A stretch of DNA of 64,000 nucleotides, from positions 16,937,326 through 17,001,325 of the forward strand of contig OX123182.2 of assembly GCA_944739405.2 (NCBI GenBank), given 5' to 3'. The notes beneath the pieces were generated by a model. The model had not been told where the DNA came from and ran no database searches. It saw only the letters and a list, made by a program, of their open reading frames with translations. This DNA comes from Euclidia mi. Taxonomy: Eukaryota; Arthropoda; Insecta; Lepidoptera; Erebidae. Shown here in pieces: positions 31,445-43,175 of this stretch (the first letter of the stretch is position 1; each line of letters begins with the position of its first letter). Both the position numbers and the translations under genes were made by a program.

Positions 31445-31802
31445 AAGGCGTCTCCACGCCTGTTTCCAGCATTGGACTGTTGATGAGGCTGATGAATGAA
31501 TGACGTATTGTAGGTAACAAGCATAAAAAATCAAATAAATTGAGAAACTGCTCCTTTCTTTGAAGTCGGTTGTAAATAGTGCACCCAAAATAATTTCTTA
31601 ATAAATGAAATAATTTATTCATTTAATAATATTATAAAAAAGAGGATTTTAACGCAACCAACACATAGTACAAAACATTACTACGACAAGGCACACATCG
31701 CTCATAATAGCCACCAAAATTAGCTGTGTAAATAGCACACTCGCTTAAACTCCTGTGCTCCTAGTAGGTATAACTACTTGTTAATGCTAGGTCAGTGTTG
31801 AG

Positions 31803-34507
31803 GCCTCCTCAAACCCAACCATGGCGTCCATGTCTAACATCCGACATACGCGGGAGGTGGACACGCGACTGTGCATATTATTGGCGCGGCTAACATGGCT
31901 AGGGTACTGTCTGGGTGGCCTATGGCCACACCCCAGGACGGAAGCCTCTTCTCCACATGTCCCTCAGCATAGTCAGAGGTTCTGTAGATGAGCTGGGCTG
32001 GCTCTAAGGGGCGACGGGACTGCCGTTGGTTACGATGGCGATGGCGGCTACGGCCTTAAAAAGGCAACCGTTCGGCCCGACCCGCAACCCTGAACAGACA
32101 GGATCGGGAGTCTTTCTCCTGGACGTGGGGAGGAGACAGACTGCGAGGAAGGAAACCTCTTTAAAAATAACCCGAACCTCAAGCTCTGGCGCCCGGTGAG
32201 GAGGTGCGTGGCTGGGGGGAACCCAGTCGCTAGGGCGCTACCAGGGGAGCTCCCCCTTAAGGAGCAAAACTAAAAATGGGGACGGATCAAAAGAAGATAT
32301 TACCCCAGGAGGGTACCGCCCGCTTAGCAGGCGGAGAATCCCTCGGCACTCCGGCGTCAGCAGTAGTGTCCAGCCCCTCGTATTCTGTGGGGGGGGGGGG
32401 GGGCAAACCGCGCCAATACCCGAGTTCGGGTTCTATAGATGCGGGCCTGCACACGCCCAGTTTTGTGCGCCCCAAAACGCCTAGTTTGGCGTCGTCCCGT
32501 GTCCAGTCGGGCGAAAGGGACACAGATAGGAGTAGGCAGACTACTCCAAACGGAGAAAGAAGACGACAGCAAAGGGTATCGGAGGACAGTGGCAGTTCAT
32601 TCATGTCTGTCTCCTCGCTGTCGTCCCAGACCCCTAAGGAGGGAAGGGGACACAAGAGAAAGCCAAACGGCCCGGCCGATGTAAATCTGCTCAATAAGTT
32701 GCCGCGGTCCAAACGGGTTCCTAAAAGCACCAATATTGGGAGAAACGGAACGGAAACAGGAACGGAGACAGAGCGCGAGGACGCGCTTGGCATAAAAATC
32801 CCCTCGGGCAGTGAACAGTCTCGCGCGGAAGAAGTTGCGGTCGAACTGCGGGACCAGCCGACCGCCGATGTAGGCTCCAAAGTTTTGGAAGCATTGTCGG
32901 TGGTGGAAAAGGTTTTAGAAGGAACTAAAGCTTTCAGAGCCCAGAAGAAAGTATCCCTGAGAGAGGCAGTTGCGGTGGTCAAGGTTGGGGTGTCTGAGCT
33001 CCACGGAAGAATCGACCCGACAGCCCCGACGTCCTTGACTGGGCCTTTAGAGAAGGAGAATCGCGAGCTCCGATCCCAGCTAGCCTCCCTAGGAAAGCAA
33101 GTGGCTGCCTTGACCAAGGAACTGGAGGAGCTCCGCCGTGGAAGCCATGAAAGGCTCCTGTTGAAGCCTGCAGAAGGGACCAGCGCGGCTGCTTCACCCC
33201 TAAAAGGTGAAAGGCCAAAGACGCGACCCGGGTCGAGCCCCACATCTACCCGGGACCAGTATATATCCCAGGTGGACCGCGTACTGGCTGAGGTCCGTGT
33301 AGAGGCCCTGGCAAGGGTTTTTTCCGACGGGGGCCTTCAGCCTTCTCAGAGCGCGGTCTCAAGTGGAGCTACCGATATAGTTATGCCGGCCGGGAAAAGG
33401 GCACGCAAACGAAAGAAAGGACGACGAGCGGTGCAAGAGCCGCCAGCGTCGGTGCCCAATTGCCCTGCTCCAACACAACCACAGTCTGTCCCGCCAGCTA
33501 CGGAGGTCTGGGCCACGGTCGTTGGCAGAAAGACGAAGACCAGGGATGCCAGAACAACGGCTGCCCATCCACCGCCCAAAGAAAAGGCTATACCGCGGCC
33601 TCCTTCGACTGCAGCCATCACGATTTCCTTACCCCCTGGCTCGGAGATTTCAATGGCTAAGGTAATGGAAACTGCCAAGGAAAATATTAAGCTAGCCGAT
33701 CTTGGCGTTGCGGGTGGTGTACGCGTCAAGAGGGCTATCACCGGGGCTCTGATTTTACAGGTTCCTGGAGAAGGAAATGCCGCTAAGGCGGACGCGCTCG
33801 CGGAACGCCTGCGGCAAGTCCTCTCTGGCACGGGCGCGGTCATAGCACGTCCGTGCAAAACAGGCGAAGTACGGCTTATGGACTTAGATGAGTCCATCAT
33901 CCCAGCCGAGGTTGACGAAGCTGTGGCTGCGGTAGGGGGATGTCTTGCATCCGAGGTAAAGGTTGGAGCCCTTCGTGTCTCCCGATCGCGGCTAGGTACG
34001 GCCTGGGTTCGCTGCCCACTTGCGGCGGTTCGCAAATTAGCAATCGCCAAGCGGGTTCAAGTGGGATGGGCTTCGGCTAGGGTAGAGGTGCTGGCAGCTC
34101 GACCGTTACAGTGTTACCGGTGCCTTGAAATGGGACACGTAAGGGCAACGTGCCCCAAAGAGACAGATCGCGGCGCACGGTGTTACGTGTGCGGTAGCAC
34201 AGGTCACGTGGCGCGTGCATGCACCGCTTCCGCGCCGAGGTGTCCTGTCTGCTCGGATCTTGGTCTGCCCGCGGACCATCAGCTGGGGAGTAAGAAATGC
34301 TCCCCACCTAAAAACAAAAAAAGAGGGCGAATAATTACTTCAGCCCCAGCCGTGGGCAGCTCAGACTCACCGCTGGCTGTAGGAACGTCTCAGCCGGCTA
34401 CTCAACCGGCAGAGGAGGTAATGGAGGCCTAAAATTCCTCTCGTTGGGCGTCTTTGGTTGGCAGTCGGAGATCCGAAGGGATTTTCCACCTCGTAAAAAA
34501 AAAAAAA
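31803..34507 (+). mobile_element. ORF1-only, poly(A)-tailed LINE derivative of the R1/I group
   Basis: A 2.7-kb insertion with a 13-14-bp target-site duplication (GGTCAGTGTTGAG at 31790-31802 and 34508-34520) and a 13-nt A tail (34495-34507). Unit B has the single empty target at about 56850-56862. A 470-nt GC-rich leader precedes one intact ORF (32276-34432), and only about 60 nt separate its stop from the tail. No endonuclease or RT sequence is present. The structure is like mammalian HAL1 (half-LINE), which keeps ORF1 and must use ORF2 in trans. GC content is far above its surroundings. Confidence 0.9.
32276..34432 (+). CDS. LINE ORF1 (Gag-like, three CCHC knuckles), intact
   Basis: 718 codons from ATG 32276, the first methionine of the frame after an AACTAAAA context. 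Residues 1-230 are Ser/Pro/Arg-rich and disordered-looking, with a 15-G run (32389-32403) coding five glycines near residue 40. About 260-290 (ENRELRSQLASLGKQVAALT) is a coiled coil. A basic RKRKKGRR patch lies near 370 and a conserved alpha/beta region at 440-610 (GVRVKRAITGALILQVPGEG). Three zinc knuckles follow: CYRCLEMGHVRATC (613-626), CYVCGSTGHVARAC (636-649) and CPVCSDLGLPADHQLGSKKC (659-678). This order is typical of R1/TRAS/I-group LINE Gag proteins that bind element RNA. No lesion visible. Confidence 0.9.
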   Translation: MGTDQKKILPQEGTARLAGGESLGTPASAVVSSPSYSVGGGGGKPRQYPSSGSIDAGLHTPSFVRPKTPSLASSRVQSGERDTDRSRQTTPNGERRRQQRVSEDSGSSFMSVSSLSSQTPKEGRGHKRKPNGPADVNLLNKLPRSKRVPKSTNIGRNGTETGTETEREDALGIKIPSGSEQSRAEEVAVELRDQPTADVGSKVLEALSVVEKVLEGTKAFRAQKKVSLREAVAVVKVGVSELHGRIDPTAPTSLTGPLEKENRELRSQLASLGKQVAALTKELEELRRGSHERLLLKPAEGTSAAASPLKGERPKTRPGSSPTSTRDQYISQVDRVLAEVRVEALARVFSDGGLQPSQSAVSSGATDIVMPAGKRARKRKKGRRAVQEPPASVPNCPAPTQPQSVPPATEVWATVVGRKTKTRDARTTAAHPPPKEKAIPRPPSTAAITISLPPGSEISMAKVMETAKENIKLADLGVAGGVRVKRAITGALILQVPGEGNAAKADALAERLRQVLSGTGAVIARPCKTGEVRLMDLDESIIPAEVDEAVAAVGGCLASEVKVGALRVSRSRLGTAWVRCPLAAVRKLAIAKRVQVGWASARVEVLAARPLQCYRCLEMGHVRATCPKETDRGARCYVCGSTGHVARACTASAPRCPVCSDLGLPADHQLGSKKCSPPKNKKRGRIITSAPAVGSSDSPLAVGTSQPATQPAEEVMEA

Positions 34508-36384
34508 GGTCAGTGTTGAGAGACCAAAGTTTGCTAGAAAAATTATCGCTGTTACATACTGCTGTTGTTCTTTTTCTGCTGTTGTTCCTTTAACTTTGTT
34601 AGGGTATTGTGTAAAATAAACACGATAGAGGAGTTTTATACCGAAATTCTTAGCGAAAGCTTAAGCGTACACGTCTAATATAAATTAATAGAATTGCAGT
34701 CTGTTCTTAATCATCGCTTTGCCGTTTAGCAGTGTGCCAAGTGTTGTGGGTTCAGTTCCTTTCATCCATTAAGGCACCGCTACAGGTTGGACACACGTTG
34801 TGTCTATTGTATTTTTTTTAAACCGGTCTTACTCACGATATTTAATTAATTTAAATAAATAACTATTTATTGTCGATGTTTCGACCGTCTTACAACGGCC
34901 GCAGTCATGGCAAGACTTTGTGCACTCCATAATTGGTTGTTTCTAGTCTGGGGATTTTTGTGTATATTGTTTGAATGCTTGTAAAGTTTCAATATTTTGT
35001 TAGAATAAGTTATTTTTAATCCATTCTACAAAAATTTATTTAAATAAATAATATAAGTTAAGTATTTTAAATAAACTATTTTATTATAATCATTGTCACT
35101 TTAATTACCTAGTTATTGTATAAAACTGAATCGATTCTCATAGTCACTACCTTCAAATAAGTCGCGGAAAATTTAACTGCAGTCATGCTGCAAAAGTACC
35201 ACTGAGACGCATCCGTCGCTACTTAATTAGCAAGTTCCTGAGTTCTATGTAATAGTGTCTTAAGCCTTTGACTGTACTTTATACCGTTTGTGTGAATTTC
35301 TTGTTACATTTTATGTAAATTTTAGGTATTATCTTCTAGCATTTATCAATACACGACATCTTGGGAAATTGAAAGATTTTTTGCTAAACCATTGAGGTCT
35401 AAAATAAGCATGAACTCAAAGTAAAATACATTCGATTTAATAAATCAAAAGAAATATAAGAATCATACTTTTAAGTTTAAAAATCGTTGAGTAAATGTAA
35501 TCCTCAAAGACCTCACACAATTTGGTTGAAATCATCGTAGCACGTAAACACGCGTAGAGTTATTGTAGAGGATCGTAGCGGGTGGGTGACGGTACATAAT
35601 TATTCTGTGATGATACGACACGTAGACGCACTCGGTACAATTATGAGATGGTACGGCAGCTACGTTATAGCTTTGTTGCCGATATAAAACACTTGATATT
35701 TGTTATGATTTGGCTTGCCGTTTGCAATAGGTCGCCAAAATTAAGGTATGCACACTGGATTGGTGAACGTGTGTGGCTACGACAGCGATAAGAGCGCTGC
35801 CGTGCTTCGGAAGGCATGTAAAGATATCGGCCGCGGTTCTAGTCTAAGGACAGGAATCATCAGGCCATGTCCGGCGACGAAAAAAGAGGAGACAGAGAGC
35901 AGCGGCTCTCCTGTTGGTACTTGGCTAGTAGTAGCCGTAGCTCTTTCCTTTAATGAGATAGTCAGAGATATTACTAGTGCATGGTCTACGCTAGAGTCGA
36001 GAAGAGAGAAAAAGCTTGTCTTCGCCGTCTTTACCCAAATCTCCTTACCGCACTAACTTTTTCTCGCTGCTTGTATAGAACAAAACGTGGGTATGGGAGA
36101 GGAGAACCGGCTTCTGGCGTTCTTATTTACTGAATGATCACAAATTGCTTTTTTATAAAAGCATTATTAATATATAGTCATACTTTCATAACCACAATAT
36201 TGCTTGACTGTGACCCTATTATAATGAAGAAGAACAAGTATTCATCAAGCTGCCCAAGTACGGGTTGGCAGACTACAAATATCTTTCGAGAACATTATGG
36301 AGAACCCTTTGACATGCAGGTTATCTCACGACACTTTCTTTCAGCTTTAGTAAGCGATAATTATCCACCACACCACTCAATGCA

Positions 36385-36475
36385 CACTTTGTCATTGGTG
36401 CACGCCTTGGATTCGAACCTGGAGCCCTCTAGGTACGTAGCAGTCTGTCGATTACTCCATGAGGCTATCGCTGCT
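36385..36475 (-). mobile_element. SINE-C-like tRNA-derived segment (unit A); partner at 58770-58838
   Basis: Minus strand begins GCAGCGATAGCCTCATGGAG and contains CCAGGTTCGAATCCAAGGCG, a good B box. The unit B copy lacks the first GCAGCG and has GGGTTCGAATCC. Shared by both units, so older than the duplication. Confidence 0.55.
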
Positions 36476-37190
36476 TTTTTTTATCTAAAATACGACGGCA
36501 AATATCGCTTTCTCTCATAACTTCGATGACCTTAACAAACGCGGTAACTAGCATCCGAGTTGTTCTCGTTATCAAACTCCACAGCATGTGATAACGACAC
36601 CATGGATGCTACTTACCGCGTTATTGTGGAAACACCATGCCGACTGCATAACACCATGTGGTTTTGTTCTATTTATATTTGTTGTACAATCGCTGACAAT
36701 TATTTTTCTTTATTTATTTATAAAGTGTACAAAGGCGGACTTAATGCCAAAGGCTTTATCTATCAGTCAACTTTTGGGTGATGCAGAGTATCATGTAATA
36801 GGTTATAAGAATTCCTAATTCAAAATGAAAGCCAACAGAAACATAATCATTAATATAAAATGATATCATTATACACTTTTGCACTGCGTATAGTCTGTAT
36901 GGATCGGATACTAGAAATGTTATAGGGGTCAAGAGAGTATCTAAAATTATACGTATTTTAAATAGAATATTATCAGTAGGTAATCTTTGAATCAGCGTGG
37001 TTTGAATCATTATAAGTGGTTCTGGCGATTTCCGGAATATTGAATTCTCGATACAAAGCCACATCCCTAAAGACAATTTGGAAATTTAATATCACCGTTA
37101 TTAACCACGAAAACATATTATACTGAAAAATTGTGATGGTAGCCGGCGCGAAGTACGTTTTACGACTTGAATTTGGGTTAAATAGTTTCG

Positions 37191-37779
37191 CTTAACTTAT
37201 TTTATGAGCGGTGTAAAAGAAAGGCTGGCAGTTTTATCAAGGTTCTCTTAAAATTGTAAGGTAATGATTGTCGCGACTGATGAGATCAAAGTAGTAGATA
37301 TTGGCTAGCGTACAGTTTGTCGACTGTTTGTGGAAAATGCTCAGTTTTCTTTCATCTCTAACCCATTTATTATGAGTTTATTGTACTTAGGGTTCCGGAC
37401 TTATCCAATTTATGTTGCTATATCTGATCTCCACTCGAACTTTAAGTTACGGCTCTCTAAACACTCAGATATATCTTTCTTATTCTTAATACTAGCTACA
37501 GCTTTCTCATGCGTTTCCAAGAAATCATCTTTTATTTTTTTATTTATAGTCTCTCGCCTGTATCCCCGAAGGGGAGGCAGAGGTGTAAATTTAGGTCCTA
37601 CGTAATAGGGGGCGAGCCTATTGCCGTTACCGGGCACATCGCTAGACTCCAGGCTGCTACTGAGTATTTGGAAAAACCCAGTAACACTTTTGCCCGACTC
37701 GGGAATCGACTCAAATTATCTTTTATTAAATAAACTAATTTATATATTCCCTAACATTATAGTAAGAATATAAATTCCC
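37191..37779. other. Junction between the two duplication units
   Basis: About 0.6 kb not shared between the units. It contains a SINE-B fragment on the minus strand (37545-37715: CTCGCCTGTATCCCCGAAGG to CAGTAACACTTTTGCCCG, tRNA head lost) and otherwise unremarkable AT-rich sequence. Confidence 0.7.
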
Positions 37780-40699
37780 AGAAATAAACTATTTATTCAC
37801 TCGGTTTCTCCAAAATTTTATACTGAAGCAACTTTCAAGAAAATAATATTCAGTGTTCAGTTTTAATTAAGTCACTTAATTACGTACGAGGCTGCGGCAC
37901 ACAGAGTGTGAAAGTTTCTACAAGAAATTATTTTATTCATCAACTTTATTATATTTTTATATATCTCTTAGAATATTACAACATTGTCTGGTCAGAGGAA
38001 ATAGTTGGTACCTACTTCTTTTGCCTATAGTTAATTCGTTATTTTTACTTGTTTTATTTTAAGAAGACTTTCAGACTAACACAAATGAAGAATTTATACC
38101 TACATTCACTGTACTTCATACTGCGTATCTAGACTCGGTAGTCGTCGTTCTTTAGTTGTTCATAGATAATGTCTATCATCCAACCATTGGATTGATTTGC
38201 AGCTCTGGATGGCTTGTACTTCAAACATCACAGTGGTATCATACAAAATTGTTTAGCGGGTCTTAATCGCGTAAAATAAATCATTTGAGGTGTAAATACC
38301 TATTTGTATAGTGGTAGTTGAACTCCGCGCATTCACAACAACAAGCTAACGGATTATCTCCAAGTTTAGTTTCATTACAGCAGGTCATAGAATAAAAAAA
38401 AGTAAATGTTTGACAGATTTCCTGTTAAGTGTTAAATCCCACACTGCAGCTTCAGTAACGTAACCCATTTAGAGAACCGGTGAACCGTGAACCCTCACGT
38501 AAAATTCTGATTAAAGCCTTTCAATTTTTGATTCTTGAAAGTGAACTGTAGAAAGATTTGATTTTATTTGCTTTATGAAAATCTTCTGCATTCTAGATAT
38601 ACTTGTGTCCGCTTCTGGTTAAGAAAGTTTGAGATAGAATTCCGATAAATGCTTTTCTATTTACGTCGTGATTCCTTAAAGTAAAAGGTATAAAATAAGT
38701 TCGTTTCTTTATGTTTCTTTTCTTCCTAGATATAGTTTTTCGGGAAAAGTGCATGAAACATGGTTTAAACCAATTCCGCTGAAGGAATAGAATAGCTGCC
38801 TCTTTGCTCTGCGGTTTCTGCGAACCGAGACTTCTAAAGCTCCTCTTAGGATAAAGATTACCGTTTGAAAACTACTCCACAGAAGTATACAACAAAATGA
38901 GCTCCTAAGGTGGATCTTCGAGATAAGATCAGTTCGAGATAAGATAAGATCAGTTCCAGATTTACCATCGGATTCAATATCCGATCTATCAATGGTTTTG
39001 GAGATTAGAGGTGCATATTGGATCGATGATTTTTATTTTAAAATACGTTATCGGAGTCCTCTTTGTTCTCAACTATCTTTCCATAATATCAGCCAAAACA
39101 AAGTATTAATAATGATAATCTCTCGAAAAGTAATTCGTTACATAATAGCGCTTCAGGCTTACTCGACCCAATGTGGCTCAAATATTTGCCACTGCGTTTC
39201 CTACAGCGGGTCTACGGGTTATTATTACTCTCGTTTTCATTCTGCAGATATCGATTTTTAATATCCAGTGCACGATGAAAAGATCAAGCTTTATGTTTAC
39301 ATTTTTACGGTTTCAAATAAAATTGTAAATGGTGAACGGAATGAAAATGGTAAAGTGAATATATAGCTTACCAATTTTCGCGAATTTATATTCATATTTG
39401 CGAAAGGGGTTTAACTGTTTAATTATTATATGGAACGAAAGCGGAACACCCACGGGATGACTGATGATCCTTTGGTGATGTCACTAAAAGGCATGGGTTT
39501 GCTTTTGATAATAATTTATATTTTTTGGACTTATTTGTTAATTTTAGTTGACTTTTGGGATATGTACTACGTACGTTTGTTTCGGATATTTGTTATTTCA
39601 GCCCTGTTGGAAGCGTACTGATCACGGATACACTAATATATGTACATCTGTGAGCATGACGCTTGCGACAATACCAAAATTTTGGATACTCTTTCGACTG
39701 AGTTTCTATCTTGCTACTCCTTAAAATAAGGCTTACCTTCTTTTTTATATTAGAAACCTAACCTCACGTGTACCTATTGCTATCGAGATATTACACAAAG
39801 TATTGGAAGGGTTTTCCTTATGTCGCGTATTTTGGTACATTCCTATATAACAATATAATTTTGTCCCACAAAACCCCATCAAATGGAACACGGTAATCTT
39901 GCTCTTAATTACAAAAGTTTGGACTTTTGACATTTGTTACGCTGGTATTAATATTCACAAATCAAAGTGGATCCCGTTGTCGAGAGCGCGGGACTTTGTA
40001 AGGCTTAATTGACTTCGACAAATCGCGAGAGTTTGTCGTTTTTGCATTAAATTTTATACGACTAAAGCGTGAACGCTCGTTTTGGCGCATTATCAGCAAT
40101 TCGTAATCAGTAGTAATTAAGTAATCTTCATTTGCAATGGTCGACACAAAGCTAAATATTTTATTTGAGTGGTACCATGCGACAGAAGTCATGTGAAGCG
40201 TCTGGCCTAAGTTTGAATTCTTTGATTCGAAAAAACCACTAGGCCAATGCAAAGTATGTCAAACGCCCATATATATTGGTATGTAACCAACATAATATTT
40301 TGGTAACATCATTATTTTTATGGCTCCATCGTTTATTGATGATTTTGCCAATGTCAATGTGGAAGAAGAGATCAGACAGGTAAATTATATTATAAGTAAA
40401 AACAGCCCATTGACCGGTCAGAGTAGCAGTGGTTTCTCTTTGGAGGTCTGACTATCTGGAATACAAACGGTAACATACTTGTATGCCAAGAAAAAATCCG
40501 CAGAGTTTTCGCAAAATATGACACTATACGAAATACTAAACCAGAATTTGTTGAAACGTCAAGTAGCTAGTAAAACCTCACAATTAATAACCATACACTT
40601 GGTATTCAATCCACAGGCACTCCAAAGTTTGTCTTCTGTCTGTCTGTCCCTATATATGCTTAAATCTTTAAAACTACGCAACGGATTTTAATGTATAAA

Positions 40700-40955
40700 C
40701 TGCCTCCGTGGTCCAGTGGATAGCGTATGCGACTGCTGATCGGAAGGCCCGGGTTCGATTCCCGGGTCGGGCAAAAGTGTAACTGGGTTTTTCTGAATAC
40801 TCATTAGCAGCCCGGAGTCTGGTGATGTGCCCGGTAACGGCTGTAGGCTCGCCTCCTATTACGTGGGACCTAAAAATTCATGGCGAAATGTGGATGTAAT
40901 ATTTACACCTCTGGCTACCCCTTCGGGGATACAGGCGTGAGACTATAAATAAATA
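40700..40955 (+). mobile_element. SINE-B copy 3 (unit B only, intact A and B boxes)
   Basis: TCCGTGGTCCAGTGGATAG, then GGTTCGATTCCCGGGTCGGG (B box), GTGCCCGGTAACGGCTGTAG and CTTCGGGGATACAGGCGTG with an AAATAAATAAAT tail. Unit A lacks it near 26860-26915, though the immediate left flank differs too, so target duplication is unclear. Confidence 0.88.
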
Positions 40956-42735
40956 AATTTACGAGACAAGAACAATGTAGTACAAACAGCCATATTGGCT
41001 TGAAGTTCTGACGCTTAGGGACGCTAGGAATGTCGACATGCCGATACCAGGGCACAGTCCAGAACGCTAGTGTAGATTAGTAGACTTCACATATCTTAAG
41101 AAGAACTCTCAGATATCCAGGTTTTCTAGCTACCTATGGTTTCCTTGACAGCATATTCATAATAGAAGGTCCTCGTAACTACAAGAAGGCTGCGGTATAC
41201 GCCGGGAATCGAGTCCGAGACCTTCCTCGTACCAGTCTGTTAGTCCACTACTATCGCTGCTTATACAAAGATAACATGCAATAAAATAAAAAGCATTTTT
41301 CACTTTTACTATCTAATAAATTGCTCTAAAATATGCCCACGAACATTCATATAAAAGCGCAACTATTTTGCTCGGCTGTAACAGGGCCTTAACAAAGAGA
41401 TTTCAATTTAAGTAAAACAATCCAATTTCACACGGGCGTGGATACAAATGGGTGTAATTTTATACCGCGGATGTAGGCGACGCTTAGTATTAACGACTGT
41501 AAGTTATGACAACCTGGTACATTCACCGAGCTAGATTACTTTTCATTGGATTAGATGATTATACTCGTAGGCTGGCAAAAACAGAATTTCGATCAGGGTA
41601 CGCCTAATATTTTCTTACCCTGTAAAATGACCTCGGTGAAAAGATTTAATTTAAACCAGGTATGAAGGTTCTTCAAACAATTTTGTAGCACTGCGGACTT
41701 AAGCTAGTAAGTAGGTAATGATATTTTTCTAGCCACAACAAATAAGTTCTAACGTGAAGAAAAAGACAACTTAAATCAGATCGTCTTTTAAATTGTCTCC
41801 TAAAAATGTTTATCTTGACACGCAAAGTGAAGATTGTATAACTAAAAGTATGTTACATTTTAAAAGCTATCTCTCACACAAATCTATCTCTCGTACTAGT
41901 TTTTTGTATACTGATCTACTTTACAAACATTATGAATCAAAAACCAGCATGGCACTACCACTACCTGTGCATCACATATTTTTATTGGTTTCAAGGTCAA
42001 CTACAAAATATGGTAGAATTTTCGGTCGGGGTCAATATTGGTAACATTGATAAATTTCAATAACACTGAATTATCTATAAGTTCATTGGCGAAGAAAACC
42101 CGCTGACTCATAATGGTTTCATTCAACACATAACGTTTTCACTGAGTGAGATTTTACGCAGTCACAGTGAATGAACCGCATCTTCATATACGTTAACTGT
42201 ACCATTTTATTAACGGAAGATGAGATTCCGTTTTTACAATTTTATAGATAACAGTGTTTTACAGAAAGCGTGTGCTTTTTGTTAAATCGTCCATACATAA
42301 TAAGCAGACTGATCTTAAGTTCGGTCTGGACTTAGTTTTTTGCATGTCTAGTCATAGCTAGCGTAGCTTTCTAAAAACATTGAGAGCCTTTCAAAAATTC
42401 AGATACACTTTTTATTTTAATTTTTAATTTTGACGTTTACAATTCTTCTTGAGTAATCCAAATCACGGAGTAAAGTAATACTATGATCCAACTGACAGCT
42501 AGATGAATAATATTGTATCGAACTCAAGTTATAAAATACTCAGGCATTCTTTATAATTATTTGCAATATTTAAAATTAATTTGCGAAAAAGACAATGTGG
42601 CGTGAATAGTACATTTTTAATCGAATTTGACATACTCGTAGATGTCTTTGATGATTAATAATTGTTTGCATTCTTCTTTATGTCAGCATTTTCATATTGG
42701 CCAAAATGACGAACTCCCTAAGTTAATATTAATTT

Positions 42736-43161
42736 TGTTACAAGCTGGGGTTCGACGATAAATTATAGCTCACTATGCCACTTAAACTGAACTTTATTTA
42801 TACACAAACACTATACACACTTATTTACACAACTAGTAAAAACACACTTATTTCACACTTAATTCTCAACACTAATAAAAACACCTCTAGACACTTCCGA
42901 ATTACTTCCCTTCGCTTCTTGTTTTTCGCTTCGATATTCAATTGATACTGTGTCCGTTCCGTTCGCTCGTGCTCTATTTATACTGGCCGGATAACATCAC
43001 TAGCGCATTCTAGATGCTTCTACAAAACTGTCGAAATAATCTCGAACAGTCGATTACTCGATACAGCAACGCCATCTAGTACAGAGTAGCCGAATTACCT
43101 TTAAACCACCGATACATTCAATCTCTTCTAGTACCCCCATTCACCGATAGATGGCGTAACA
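42736..43161 (-). repeat. 3' LTR (element orientation)
   Basis: 426 bp. Shares a TGCTCTATTTATACTGG TATA-like region and the inverted termini with the other LTR; lacks the 9-nt insertion near CGATTACTCGATAC. Confidence 0.93.
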
Positions 43162-43175
43162 CTGTCCCCCTCTTA
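43162..43175 (-). other. Polypurine tract
   Basis: AAGAGGGGGACAG on the minus strand, directly next to the 3' LTR, in the place where plus-strand DNA synthesis is primed. It adjoins the stop codon of the Pol remnant. Confidence 0.85.

Larger units (their letters stand above)
12705..37190. repeat. Duplication unit A (direct repeat of 37.78-59.74 kb)
   Basis: Colinear blocks match unit B: 12705-13094 with 37780-38098; 13855-14176 with 38100-38375; 14565-15565 with 38387-39432; 25738-27900 with 39445-41730; 28140-29240 with 41760-42735 and 45942-46036; 29245-29925 with 48922-50607 minus insertions; 29925-30330 with 53812-54222; 30817-31625 with 54223-55124; 31626-31802 with 56690-56862; 34508-37190 with 56850-59735. 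In the stretch 34880-35220 I count about 13 mismatches in 330 nt, roughly 4%. Removing A-only insertions leaves about 9.8 kb. The shared backbone contains no gene I can recognise. Confidence 0.92.

Noticed and set aside
32287..33243. 318-codon minus-strand frame opposite LINE ORF1
   Set aside because: Shadow of a GC-rich coding region on the other strand; ORF1 on the plus strand has zinc knuckles and a coiled coil.
35748..36056. Open frame with a similar partner at 58133-58378 in the other unit
   Set aside because: Similarity follows from the duplication. The frames diverge by indels not in threes near their ends, the peptides show no domain, and amino-acid changes are as frequent as expected for neutral sequence.
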